Part shown: one piece after another, positions 1-10,969 of the stretch | Position numbering within the stretch: position 1 is the stretch's first letter | Layout: every line of letters starts with the position of its first letter | Origin: Homarus americanus | Lineage: Eukaryota > Arthropoda > Malacostraca > Decapoda > Nephropidae | Direction: 5' to 3' | Length of the DNA: 64,000 nucleotides | Assembly: GCF_018991925.1 (NCBI RefSeq) | Contig: NW_024736071.1 | Location: 8,905,009-8,969,008 of the forward strand | Notes under the pieces: model-generated | Told to the model about the DNA's origin: nothing | Database searches by the model: none | The model's input: only the letters and a program-made list of their open reading frames with translations | Position numbers and translations under genes: made by a program

Positions 1-372
1 CCACCTCAGGTCACAGCCAGGCAGTTCTCCCAGGGAGCTTCATGTAATAAATGGTCTCAACGCGGTCGAGTGAAGGAACCATCTTGGAATATCTACCCCG
101 TGAGTAGATAAAACTGGATAAGAAACACAATGACATAATGCCCATTTATTATCATGAAGACATTGAGACATAACCTGATAAAGCAGGTAAAGAATACATA
201 GAAGAACATTATAATTACAGCGAATAAGTTTTAGGTCTCTTATATACATCATGGGCTGTTAACGATTAAACACCGTATAAAGCTGATAAGAACCTTATAT
301 ATTTTCTTTGGATATGAGTATATTTAACTTATATAACTTCGGGCATATAAAGATTTTTTTTTTTCTAACAAA
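1..372. other. Unassigned sequence
   Basis: Mixed-composition DNA without a convincing coding segment, repeat or RNA gene. The only open frames are short and have no recognisable domain. Confidence 0.5.
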
Positions 373-374
373 AC

Positions 375-384
375 TAATTTCTCC

Positions 385-419
<35 letters not shown>

Positions 420-908
420 TGTTTACCTTTCATTTCATCCTCTTGATATCTTCTCCATCTCCCCCTCCTCTCCCCTCCCCATCCCCTCTATCTCTTTTTC
501 TCCTCTCCCTCCCATATTCTACACCTCCCCTTCCCCATTCCACTAACTTCCTTTTACTCTGCCTAATCTCCTACCATCCCATTAACTTTTCCCCTCTCCA
601 CCCGTCCCCCTCCCATCACTCTCCTTCCTCACTCTCCCTTCCTCTCACCTTTTCCTGTCATTTTCTCTCTCTCTCTCTTTCTCTTTCTTTCTCTCTCTCT
701 CCTTCCTCCTGCTCCTCCTCCTCCTTCTCCTCTTATCTTTCCCTTCCTCTCCTCCCCTGTGTAACCTCTCTTCTTTTATCTTTTCTTCTTCATCAATCCA
801 CCATATTTTTCTTCCCTTTTCATCCCTTTTCATCCCTTTTCACTCTTTCCTCCTCACTCTACGTTACCTACTTTCTCTCCCCCAGCTCTCTCTTCCCTTT
901 CTCCTGCT
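375..908. repeat. Pyrimidine-rich (CT) low-complexity tract
   Basis: The plus strand is almost entirely C and T for about 530 bases, starting with a (TC)n run near 385 and another near 665-705. The 200-residue Ser/Leu/Pro frame across it follows from the composition (CT-only codons) and is not a gene. Confidence 0.85.
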
Positions 909-1007
909 AAACAATGATTGTCCCCCTACACAGATGAAACCGATAGAGGTACAAATCATGAATGTGGTAGCTTTAAGACAATTTAATCTACGTCTGAACA
1001 AAACCAC

Positions 1008-1052
1008 TCAGTGGTTAGTGTTGCTGCCTTGTGCTTGACGGACGGTTTCAAG
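1008..1052 (+). other. tRNA-like (SINE head?) sequence
   Basis: GTGGTTAGTG resembles a pol III A box, and GGTTTCAAGTC about 30 bases later resembles a B box, as in tRNA-derived SINE heads. No cloverleaf closes and no SINE body is evident downstream, so this is at best a degenerate fragment. Confidence 0.3.
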
Positions 1053-1084
1053 TCGGTAAGGGTAGGAGATAAGGAGAGTCTTGA

Positions 1085-1939
1085 AAATGTCGGTTTCGTG
1101 ATCGAGATTTCGGAGGATTGTTTCGACGTGCTGCTCCAAGGTCCGGCGACAGAATCAAGTGGCTGGTTGTTCAGTTAAAATCAGGGTTTCCATTCGGTCC
1201 TTTAGGATGGATCCCACATGTTCGCACACGTTTGAGTTTGGTAAATTATCCGACCACTCATTGTTCCCGAAGAAATCCACATTGTTGTTGCACAATGGCG
1301 TCTGGGTTTGAAGGGCCTTCGTGCAAGGGGTTTTGTCGTGCAGAAAAGTCACCTACTCGACGTCTAGAACATTCGCAGGGTCCTTGAGGAACGGAATTAC
1401 TCGCTGGGCGAGGAACTCTCGTCGGAAATACGCTCCCGCCCAGCCCTGTCCTCGCGGCTTCGTCACCTACATCATGTAATGTGGCGGGTGGTGAAAAGGA
1501 CAAAAACGCTCACGCAGTCAGGAGTTTTGATTAACTCCTGATAATGGTCTTCGTCGGGGACTTCATCGGGAGTCTGTGACCATTTCCTGTTGTTGTAAGA
1601 ATTTGGTTTTCTGGTCACGTAAACGAAAAACTCGTCCCATTCACTGAGATAATCCGCGAACCACTGTCCGTCTTCGGTGTTGATCGCGGTTTTCCAAGGT
1701 TCGCCAGCTCATGCCCAGGCCTTTAGACTTTGCCTGGCACGAAAAAATCGATTTGTTTCACGGCAAATTGTTCTCTTTCGGTGGCGTGACCAATCCGACC
1801 TTCCAAGGTGCACAGTAATCCAAGTACGTGAAACAAACACAGCACCAGCGTCACAAACATCTCGAAAAGTCACTGCTCGAATGTAATTTACAAATCGCTT
1901 CTTCTCAGAATCGTTCAAGACGTTAGAAGCCATTACCAT
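1085..1939 (-). pseudogene. Tc1/mariner-superfamily transposase, DD37E-spaced, broken
   Basis: Transposases of this family cut and paste DNA at TA sites. Read on the minus strand, the segment has an N-terminal piece at 1939-1709 with a helix-turn-helix-like stretch (TWITVHLGRSD). A middle piece near 1690-1500 carries EFFVYVTRKPN and VSVFVLF, the usual surroundings of the second catalytic Asp. A C-terminal piece at 1352-1155 carries FLHDKTPC, VDFFGNNEW and CEHVGSILKD. By my count 37 residues separate the late Asp from the final Glu. The pieces lie in different frames and the stretch between the middle and C-terminal parts is eroded, so it is inactive. I found no terminal inverted repeats. Assignment to the superfamily is firm; the DD37E subgroup is inferred from spacing only. 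Confidence 0.75.
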
Positions 1940-2049
1940 AAGTAAAAATATACAGAAATAGGTGTAATTTCATCTGGTGTAGTCAAAATTATCTTATCAT
2001 TCTAAGTTTACACTGAGCAGGGGGGGGGGCATTATTGATTGGCATGGTG

Positions 2050-2735
2050 TATATTCTCTTCTCTTTCTCTCTTTTTTCTAGTTCTCTCTTTCCCTCTCTC
2101 CTTTCTTCACCATATCCTAGTTATCCCTTCCCCATACCATTTTCCTAATTTCCCTTTCTGAACTCCATTCTCCACCCTCCCCACCCCATCAACCTCACCC
2201 CAATCATTCCAGACTCTATCTCTCCCCATCCCACTTTCCTTCCTCTCCTGTCTCCCCAGACCTCCTTTCCTCCCGTTCCCTCGACCTCTCTACTCTTTCC
2301 TATCTCCCCAGCCTCTTTTCCCTTTCCTTTTTCACTCTTTCCATCCTCCTCTCCTTTTTCTTCTCTCACTGTTTCCGTCCTCTCTTCTCCCCTTTCACTC
2401 CCTCCCCCCCCACTCTCCAGATTCCACTTTCCCGTCTCCCCAGTCCTCTCCCCTCTCTTCAACCTCCCCTCACTCTCTCCCAACTACACTACACACCTCC
2501 TATCTTTCCCCTCTCTTCCTCTCCTCTCTCTGTCCAATCTCTCCTCACTTGGTTCTCTCTCCCCAGCTACACTCTTGTTCTCTCACCTTTCCCTTCTCCC
2601 CAGACCCCTCCCTCTCTCTCTCTCTCTATCCAACCTCTCCATACTCTGTTCTCTCTCCCCAGTTACACTCCTCACCCCTCTCTTCCCCCTCCCCATCCTC
2701 CCCAATGTTTGCACACATACACGGGGAGAGAGGAG
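2050..2735. repeat. Pyrimidine-rich low-complexity tract
   Basis: Another CT-dominated stretch (TCTCCCCA, CTCTCTCC motifs recur) with no clean period. Open frames on both strands here reflect composition only. Confidence 0.85.
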
Positions 2736-2885
2736 ACTCACTTCTGAACATACCCTGCAATTTACTCCGACAATGAAATCAAATTTGATGGTATTTGCTT
2801 TTTTGCCGACTTACATAACCTGTTTTACAGCTAAGTCCGGTACTGTACCGCTTCTCCTTACCTAGAAAACTCGATTTGATGGTTG

Positions 2886-3255
2886 TCTCATTTTCTATTT
2901 TTCTCATTTTTCTTTTTCTCTTATTTTTCTCTTTCTCTCAATTTCTATAATTTTTTACTTTCTCTAATTTTATCTCTTTTCCCTCATTTTTCTCTTTTGC
3001 TCTCATTTTTCTATTTATTTCTCATTTTCTCTCTTTCTCCTTCTTTTCTCTCTCTAGTTAGCTCTCCGTTTCTGTCTCAATTTCTCTCTCTCTTTCTCTC
3101 ATTCAAATTCTCTACTTTTTGTACCTGCCTAATTTTCTGTCACTGTTTTACCTTTACAGTATATAGGTTATGTTCATCCCTTTGCCTCTGTCTCTGTGAT
3201 TGTTGTTCCTTCCCTTTCTGTCTCTGTCTCTCTTTGTGTGTCCATCTCTCTCTCT
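2886..3255. repeat. T/C-rich degenerate repeat
   Basis: Recurring TTTTTCTCATTTT and TCTCTTTCTC motifs, grading into TCTGTCTCTG near 3180-3240. Confidence 0.75.
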
Positions 3256-3299
3256 CACACTCGGTTTTATTCATTAAACTCGTAATACATAAGAAACCC

Positions 3300-3693
3300 C
3301 ACAACCATTTTGATGACTCACTGTTTAGAAACCACACCCCTTTGATAACTCACTGTTTAGAAACCCATTACTACCTCACACACACACTAGATACCTCTCA
3401 TCTTCACACTTCCCAGATAATAAACATCACCTTTGATTTCCTTAGAAACCTCACATCATAAGAATATGATAATTTATGAAACCTCAAAATTTAAGGAACT
3501 TCTACTTTAGAAACCAAATACCTTAGATAACTAAAAAATATAAACTTACCCCTCAGAAACCTTAATATTTAGATACCTTACATTTTAGATAATTTAGATG
3601 TCAAACAAATTAGAAAACTGTCACCTCAGAAACATAACACCTGGGAACCTTACCTTTTAGAGACCTAACTGACACATCATCATCATCATCACC

Positions 3694-3731
<38 letters not shown>

Positions 3732-3970
3732 TATAAGAAATAGTAGTGTAAATATTATTAATTGAACAATGTCTAAGAATGTCACAATTCTAAAGAAAAA
3801 AGAAAACTTAAAAAGCTCGCAATTTAAAAATCCCATAATTCGAATATTCCACAAACATAAAACCCCACGAACCATGAATCTTCACACCGTAGAAACATTC
3901 ATTAGAAACCTTATTCATTGGAATCCTCACAATCTAAAAACCATACATTAAAATCCTTACAACCTTAAAC
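3300..3970. repeat. Degenerate TTAGAAACC-type repeat with (ATC)n
   Basis: TTAGAAACC/TTAGATACC motifs recur irregularly every 15-30 bases, so this looks like an old minisatellite. A clean (ATC)n microsatellite lies at about 3676-3732. Confidence 0.5.
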
Positions 3971-3974
3971 CACC

Positions 3975-4265
3975 TCCCCACACTTCACACCCCCCCCACA
4001 CACACACGCCCCCAACCCCCCACCCCCCACACCTACACCTCCCCCCACACTACACACTCTCCCACACTACACACACTCCCCCACACTACCACAATCCCCC
4101 CCACAACCCCACTACCACACTCCCCACACTACCACACTCCCCACACCACATTCCCCACATACCACCCCCACACTACATTCCCCACACTACCATCCCCCCA
4201 CACTCCCCCACACTCCCCCACTCACTACCTCCCCCACACACAGCCCCCACACACACCTCCCCCAC
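3975..4265. repeat. C/A-rich minisatellite (CCCCACACTAC-like)
   Basis: About 290 bases made almost only of C and A, with recurring CCCCACACTAC units of 10-13 bases. The C-runs could form i-motif or, on the other strand, G-quadruplex structures (inference). Confidence 0.8.
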
Positions 4266-4479
4266 AGACTAATACCATTTACGCACGTGTACCAAAGAGG
4301 TGAAATTCCACAGGGCCATTATAAGTGAACCCTCATAATCACAATTCTTAATTACCCATAAACTAGGATATATTTTTACAATTCTGAGTTAGTTATGCAT
4401 TTTTCATTTTCTCTGGATGCATAAAGAGGTAATAATGATAGCCCATAAACATGAATATGAGGGAAGGTAGGTAATGAAG

Positions 4480-6165
4480 GATTGGTCACTGTGAGGAAGG
4501 GGGAGACTGAGGAGTGGGGGAGATGGAGGAGGAGAGAAGGTGGGAAGGTGAAGGAGTGGAGAGAGAGGGTGGGAGGGAGTGAAGGAGAGAGAAGGGTGGG
4601 GAAGGTGATGGGGTGAGAGAGGAGGTGAGAGAAGTGTGGGAGGAGATGAAAAGGAGATGGGAGAAGAGGTGGGGGTGGAAGGTGAGAGAGAAGGGTGGGG
4701 GGGGGAAGGAGGAGAGAAGGGTGGGAGGTGATGGGGTGAGAAGAGTGATGGAGAAGGGGAGGAAGTGAGAGGAAGAATTGAGAGAAGGTGGGAAGGTGGG
4801 AGAGAGAAAGAGTGGGGGGTGATGGTGAGAGAGAAGAGAAGGGTGGGGGAAGGAGAGAGAAGAAGGGGGGGAGGATGGAGAGAGAGAAGGGTGGAGGGGG
4901 GTGAGGAGGAGAGAGAAGGTGGGGGGGTGATGGAGTGAGAAGGAAGTGGGGAAGGGAAGGGTGATGGGGGGTGATGGAGGAGAGGGTGGGGGGGTGATGG
5001 AGGGAGAGAGAGAGAAGGTGGAGGGTGATAGAGTGAGAGAGAAGGTGGGTGATGGAGAGAGAGAAGGGTGGAGGGGGGGTGATAGAGGAGAGAGAAGGGT
5101 GGGAATTGATGGAGTGAGAGAGAAGGGTGGGGGGAGATGATGGAGGAGAGAGAGAAGGGTGGAAGGAAGGGAGTGATGGTGGGGAAGGTGATGGGTGAGA
5201 GAGAAGGGTGGGGAAGGTGATGGGGTGAGAAAGAAGGGGGAAGGTGATGGGTGAGAGAGAAGGAGATGGAGTGAGAGGGTGGGAAGGTGGAGTGAGAAAG
5301 AAGGTGGGAAGTAATGGGTGAGAGAGAAGGGTGGGGAAGGTGATGGGGTGAGAAAGAAGGGTGGGTGGGAAGGTGATGGGTGAGAAGAAGGGTGGGGGGG
5401 TGATGGAGTGAGAGAGAAGGGTGAATAGGGGAGAGAAGGTGGGGAAGGTGAGAGAAAAAGGTGATGGGATGAAAAGAAGGGTGGGGGGTGATGGGTGAGA
5501 GAGAAGGTGGAGGGGGTGGGAGAGTGAGAGAGAAGGGTAATGGGAGTGAGAGAGAAGGGTGGGGAGAAAGGTGATGGGGTGAAAGGGTGGGGGGAAGGTG
5601 ATGGGGTGAGAGAAGGGTGGGGGGGTGATGGAGGGAGAGAGAAGGGTGGGGAAGGTGAGTGGGGTGAGAGAGAAGGGTGGGGAAGGTGATGGAGGAGTGA
5701 GAAATTGAAGAAAGGTGAAGGTGAGGAGGAGAGGGTGGGGAAGAGTGATGAGGAGAAAGAAGGGAAAGGTGATGGGTGGAGAGAGAAGGGTGGGGAAGGT
5801 GATGGATGGAGAGAGAAGGGTGGAAGAAGAGAGAGGTGATAGAGAGAAGGTGGGGGAAGGTGATGGTGAGAAAGAAGGTGGGAAGGTGATAGGGTGAGAG
5901 AGAAGTGGGGGAAGGTGATGGGGTGAGAGAGAAGGGTGGGAAGGTGATGGAGGAGAAAGAAGGGTGGGGAAAGGTGGAGAGAGAACGGTGGAGAGGGTGA
6001 GGAGGAGAGAAAGGGGGGTGATGGAGTGAGAAATAAAGGTGGGGAGTGATGGAGTGAGAGAGAAGGTGGGGGTTTGATGGAGTGAGAGAGAGGGGCGGGG
6101 GAGATGGAGTGAGAGAGAAGGGGTGGGAGGAGGAGAGAGTTTGGTGTGAGAGAGAGAGAGAGCTG
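4480..6165. repeat. Polypurine minisatellite, about 30-bp unit
   Basis: About 1.7 kb of nearly pure A/G/T-poor sequence built from a unit of about 30 bases that combines GTGATGGGGTGAGAGAG and AAGGGTGGGGAAG. Units differ by small indels. The 593-residue Ser/Pro/His-rich frame on the minus strand is a consequence of the repeat and contains no domain. Confidence 0.9.
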
Positions 6166-6239
6166 AATAAATAGATTTAAGGAAATAAAAATTGTACCTA
6201 AAAAATTAAAGATAGAGGCATATATAACTATAGCACGAG

Positions 6240-6945
6240 AGCTAAAGAGAGAGACAGAGGCTGACAAACAGACAGACAGACGGACAGAGACAGACAGATT
6301 AAGGTCGAATGGTTCAGATTATAGGGACACGGTTCGAATCCTGCCGATGTTGTATTGATTCCTCGACTGTTTGATATTTGACTCACCTCGTCTGTTTGTC
6401 TGTCTCTCTATCTCTTTGTATGTCTCTCTCTGTATCTTTGCATCTCTCTGTCTATCTCTTTGTATCTCTCTGTCTGTTTCTCTGTATGCCTCTGTCTGTC
6501 TCTTTGTATATCTTTGTTTTTGCGTTTCTGTTTGTCTCTTTGTATCTCTCTGTCTATCTTTCTGTATCTCTTTCTGTCTCATTGCTTTTTTATGTCTCTC
6601 TATCTCTCAGTCTCTCTGTATCTCTGTCTCTCTCTGTATCTCTGTCTGTCTATTTGTATCTCTGTTTGTGTCTGTTTCTCTGTATCTCTCTCTCTGTTTC
6701 TTTGTAACTGTCTGTCTTTGTATCTCTCTGTCTGTTTCTGTATCTCTCTGTCTCTTTGTAACACACCAATCAGTACTTCTCCATTACTGTCTGTCTATTT
6801 GTATCTCTGTTTGTGTCTGTTTCTCTGTATCTCTCTCTCTGTTTCTTTGTAACTGTCTGTCTTTGTATCTCTCTGTCTGTTTCTGTATCTCTCTGTCTCT
6901 TTGTAACACACCAATCAGTACTTCTCCATTATTATACGGGAAGGA
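6240..6945. repeat. TCTGTCTC/TTTGTATC repeat with a 145-bp duplication
   Basis: A short GACA run at 6245-6300 is followed by a TCTCTGTCTGTCTCTTTGTA-like repeat. Within it a 145-base segment is duplicated in tandem (about 6646-6790 and 6791-6935); both copies end in CACACCAATCAGTACTTCTC. The intervening 6301-6395 is non-repetitive. Confidence 0.85.
6301..6350 (+). other. Isolated tRNA-like B box
   Basis: GGTTCGAATCC at 6331-6341 is an exact pol III B box (T-loop). The upstream TCGAATGGTTCAG could be a decayed A box, but no full tRNA fold is visible. Probably a SINE or tRNA-pseudogene remnant. Confidence 0.35.
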
Positions 6946-7122
6946 ACGGTTTTACCCTGAAAGACAAATTCACGAAACAACTACATAAATTTTTCCCAGC
7001 TATTTATTACTCAATTTTACACCCGGTTAGACTACATACGGCTTCTGTAACTCCAAAGATTTGATCCTCATGGAATTACAGTCCTATTTCGTGTATTTTT
7101 ATGAGTTATATCTGTAGCGGTA

Positions 7123-7324
7123 CAGTTGTGAACAAAAAGAATTCGGCGGGCAGGCAAGGAGGGAGGTGGTGTAGGTAGACTTGCCATTCTACACTGAGGT
7201 GGCGATTTTCTTTTTTCTGTGGTCTGTGATTTTCTTTCCAAGCCACATTTTTTTTTGTAGTTTAATTATGAGACAGACGAAGCCTTACACTCCCTCCCTG
7301 ACGAATTATTTTGGTCCACAACTG
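7123..7324. mobile_element. Tc1/mariner-type MITE (202 bp)
   Basis: The ends are inverted repeats: CAGTTGTGAACAAAAAGAAT on the left, and CAGTTGTGGACCAAAATAAT on the right read on the minus strand. The element is flanked by TA on both sides (7121-7122 and 7325-7326), the expected Tc1/mariner target duplication. It has no coding capacity. Families with CAGTTGTGGACAAAA-like ends are typical of this superfamily. Confidence 0.75.
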
Positions 7325-7501
7325 TACAGTACATACATTGGAAAATCTTGGTAACTACTTTCTAAACAACCTTGTTCAGCGATTAGGAGCCACAGTTACG
7401 AGCACCACCTTGCGGGACTCCTTATTCACGAATTACTATACTTGCCAGTCGCAGATGTGCATAATCCAATCTCTCACGAAAACATGAATACCACCAGAAA
7501 T

Positions 7502-7505
<4 letters not shown>

Positions 7506-7547
<42 letters not shown>

Positions 7548-7570
7548 ATGTATGTGTGTATGTGTGTATG
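7506..7570. repeat. (TG)n microsatellite
   Basis: About 20 TG dinucleotides, then degenerate TGTATG units. The surrounding 7325-7923 holds nothing else I can identify. Confidence 0.9.
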
Positions 7571-8002
7571 AGTGTAATTGGTCTTCCTTTAATGTGGAAT
7601 TGATTCTGGTTGAGCGGCTTTTCTAGTCTTTGTTTACACTCACCGGTCACGGGGGTCACTCTGCCAGTAATATTAGCACTCGTACTTTGAATTCCTCTTC
7701 ACTCTGTTAACTGAAGGGGTTAAGTAAGTCTGTGACTGATTTTATTTAAACAATATATTCTCTATATTATGTACAGAGACTGCCGTGACTATGACCCTCC
7801 TTATAGTAACAGGCGATACGTCTTTACTGGGTTACGGCCGGTTTAGAACTCTCTAGAATCTCGTGCACAGCGCCCGAGCGGGGACGTATGACTAATCCTC
7901 ACGTGATGTACTTATACGGAGTTAAGAACATAAGAACATAAGAAAATAAGGAGTCTGCAATAGGCCGGTTGGCCTGTGCATGGCAGCTCCTGTCGAGAGT
8001 TA

Positions 8003-9560
8003 CTACCACTCTCCATCATCCATGAATCTATCTAGCCTCCTTTTAAAACTTTCCAGAGTTCCCGCACTTACTACAAAGTTGCTAAGCTTGTTCCACTCGT
8101 CCACCACCCTATTTGTGAACCAGTTTCTTCCTATCTCCCTCCTAAACCTAAACTTATCCAACTTGAATCCGTTGCTCCGAGTCCTATCCTGTCCGGATAT
8201 TATAAGAACTTTATCTATATCCCCTTTATTGATTCCTTTCACCCACTTAAATATTTCTATCATATCTCCCCGCACTCTTCGTCTTTCGAGGGAATGCAAG
8301 TTAAGTTTCTTTAACCTATCCTGATATGGAAGGTTTCTAAGTCCCGGAATCATTTTTGTCATTTTTCGCTGCACCGACTTTAGTGAATTTATATCCATTC
8401 TATAATAGGGGCACCAGAACTGAACCGCATAATCGAGGTGCGGCCTGACTAGCGCAAGATATAGTTGCAATAAGACCTCTGCACTCTTGTTACTTTCACT
8501 TCTAGATATAAAACCCAACACTCTGTCTGCCTTATTTCGAACATTAACGCACTGTTTTCTAGGCCGTAGGTCCGGGCTTACAAGTACCCCTAGGTCTCTT
8601 TCACAAGTCGACTTCTCTAGGTTGATGTTGTTAAGGCTGTATACGTTGACCGTATTTGTTCTTCCAATATTAAGTACGCTGCACTTGCTGGTGTTGAATT
8701 TCATTTGCCATTTTTCTGACCACTCCTGCAGTTTATTTAAATCCTCCTGTAGTGCATTCATCCTGCCCTGAATTAATCTGCCACCCTATTTTGGTGTCAT
8801 CCGCAAACTTGCTTATGTCACTGCTGATCCCAGTATCTAGATCGTTTCTGTAGATTATGAACAAGAGTGGGCCCAGTACTGACCCCTGGGGAACCCCACT
8901 GGTTACACAGCCCCACTCAGATTTAACACCATCTACGCTGACCCTCTGTGTTCTATCGGTGAGCCATGATTTTATCCAATTTAAAACTTTCCCCTCGATA
9001 CCATGAGCCTTAACTTTTCTCAGAAGCTTCTGATGTGGTACTCTGTCAAATGCTTTGCTATAGTCTAAGTAAATAGAATTGTAATTTTCGTTATTATCTA
9101 CTACCTCGAAGACTTTCCTAAAAAACGCCAGCAGATTTGTTAGACAAGATTTTCCCTTTGTAAACCCATGTTGAGAGTCGTAGATTAATTTTTTTTCTCT
9201 AAATGTGATCGGATGCTATTTGCTATAATTGATTCAAGAAATTTCCCCACTACTGACGTCAAACTAATCGGCCGGTAATATGACGCTGATGCTCCGTCTC
9301 CCTTTATGAATATGGGTACTACATTTGCCTGTTTCCACAAGTCTGGCACAACTCCCTTGTCTAATGATTTTGTAAATAAATTTACGAGGGGTCCGCTAAT
9401 CTGTTCCTTACACTCTTTCAAAACTCGAGGGAAAATTTCATCCAGCCCTAGGGATTTTGTGTTCCTTAATTTATTTATCTTCTTAAGAACATCCTCTTTT
9501 CTGATAGTGATATTCTTCAATTTCTTTTCTTCATTTCCCCTAAATATCAGTTTCACCTCT
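8003..9560 (-). pseudogene. CR1 ORF2 reverse transcriptase region, copy 1
   Basis: The enzyme would copy element RNA at a nicked chromosomal site. 9556-9185 encodes the N-terminal RT part (SLGLDEIFPRVLKECKEQI, YYRPISLTSVVGKFLESI). Sequence near 8990-9110 keeps the Asp-containing AFDRVPHQ region out of frame. At about 8790-8880 are GSVLGPLLFII and the catalytic SKFADDTK. 8761-8003 is open for 252 residues and covers the post-catalytic region, with ERDLGVLVSPDLRP, LVRPHLDYAVQFW, RRVRGDMIE and WNKLSNF, ending shortly before the 3' repeat. At least two frameshifts separate the pieces. FADD instead of YADD is normal in this group. Confidence 0.8.
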
Positions 9561-9703
9561 GGAATTTCATCATGAATTTCTTCTGTGAAAACTTAAAAGA
9601 AGTAGCTGTTTAATGCTTTGCTTGTTTTCTCACTATCATCGACCACTTCCCCTCTCTCTGACTTTAAAGGTCCCACTTTGTCTTTGACCTTTGTCCTATA
9701 TAC

Positions 9704-10752
9704 CTAGAAAAATCCCTTGGGATTCGCCTTGGATTCTCTTGCTATACTGATTTTGTAGTCCCTCTTTGCCTTCCTTAAATTTTTCTTAACATTCCTAGAT
9801 AGTTCATTATACCTATTTCTGAGCTGCTCCTCCCCTCCCTTTAATTTCTTATAAATTCCTTTCTTTATTCCTGTGTCATGCTTAAGTTTTTTGGTCATCC
9901 ACCTTGGTTCTTTCTTATTTGACCTAATTTTTCTGTATGGTATATTTTGTTCATGTACTTTACGTAGTATACTAGTGAATATATTATAGTCATAATCAAT
10001 TGTTGTGTCGCCTGTGACCTCACCTGATCCTACCAGGGACTGACCTGACTGTTCCCAGGCGACCTCACCTAGGTACCTTCTTAATCCCTCATAATCCGCC
10101 GATCGAAAGTTTGGGACTCTGACCATATTGTCATTGTTTTTCGTTTCCAAATTTAGGGTGAACCTGATTTATCTGTGATCACTGTTCCCTAGTTCTTCCC
10201 CTATTGTGATATCTCTGATAATATTTTCTTTATTTGTTCATACTAGGTCTAATATATTGTCAGCTCTAGTAGGTTCTGTAATTAGTTGTTTATAAAAGTT
10301 ATCCTGTACTGCATCTAGGAAGTCTTCAGAGTCATAGTCACCTACAATGTTGTCCCAGTCAATATTTCTGAAGTTGAAATCCCCCATAATGCACAGGTTG
10401 TTGTATTTTGCTGCCCTACACATTTCCTGCCATATGGGCTGAGCTGCTTCTTTCCCAAGACTTGGGGGCCTGTAAATCACTCACATAATTAATGTTCTCT
10501 TCCTTCCACAATTTCTACCCATACGGACTCGGTTCCTATTTCACCCTTTATTGGATTATTAATACAACATTTTAATGTATCCCTGATGAGCAATGTGACC
10601 CCTCCCCCTTTCCTACCTTCCCTGCCCTTGTGAAAAAGTTTGTACCCTTCTATGTGGTACTCTGATAAAAAGTTCTTGCTCGCCACATTCATCCAAGTTT
10701 CGGTGATTGCTATGACGTCTACATTCTCGGTACATACAACCGCTCTCAGCAA
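9704..10752 (-). pseudogene. CR1 ORF2 apurinic-type endonuclease and connector, copy 1
   Basis: This domain nicks target DNA to prime reverse transcription. On the minus strand 10752-10489 carries VDVIAITETWMN with the catalytic Glu. 10480-10238 carries YRPPS, GDFNFRNIDWD and DNILDLV. Near 10190 the SDH motif (GNSDHR) survives but is followed directly by a stop. 10150-9704 is the basic connector ending in ANPKGFF. Two frame changes and the stop make it non-functional. The endonuclease order E, GDFN, SDH matches the exonuclease III-like endonucleases of CR1/Jockey LINEs. Confidence 0.8.
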
Positions 10753-10969
10753 GTCTATTTTATTTCTAATGCTCCTACTGTTTGTATAGTATACATTTGA
10801 ACCTACTCTTCCCTGGTCCTGTTTTACCCCTTGTCCTGAGTAACCAATTTTACTTCCCAGGACCTGCTTGTTTTTTGACTCCCACTTACCCCGACCTCTC
10901 TCTACTGGCGACCCCCCACCCCCCCCTTTGGAGTGAGAGTTTCACGCTCCAGGGATGCAGACAACGTCT

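Noticed and set aside
4486..6267. 593-residue Ser/Pro/His-rich open frame on the minus strand
   Set aside because: It coincides with the polypurine minisatellite. Composition alone explains the lack of stops, and no domain or signal is present.
8003..8771. Plus-strand frames opposite the CR1 RT
   Set aside because: They are antisense shadows. The minus-strand reading carries the complete ordered set of LINE motifs.
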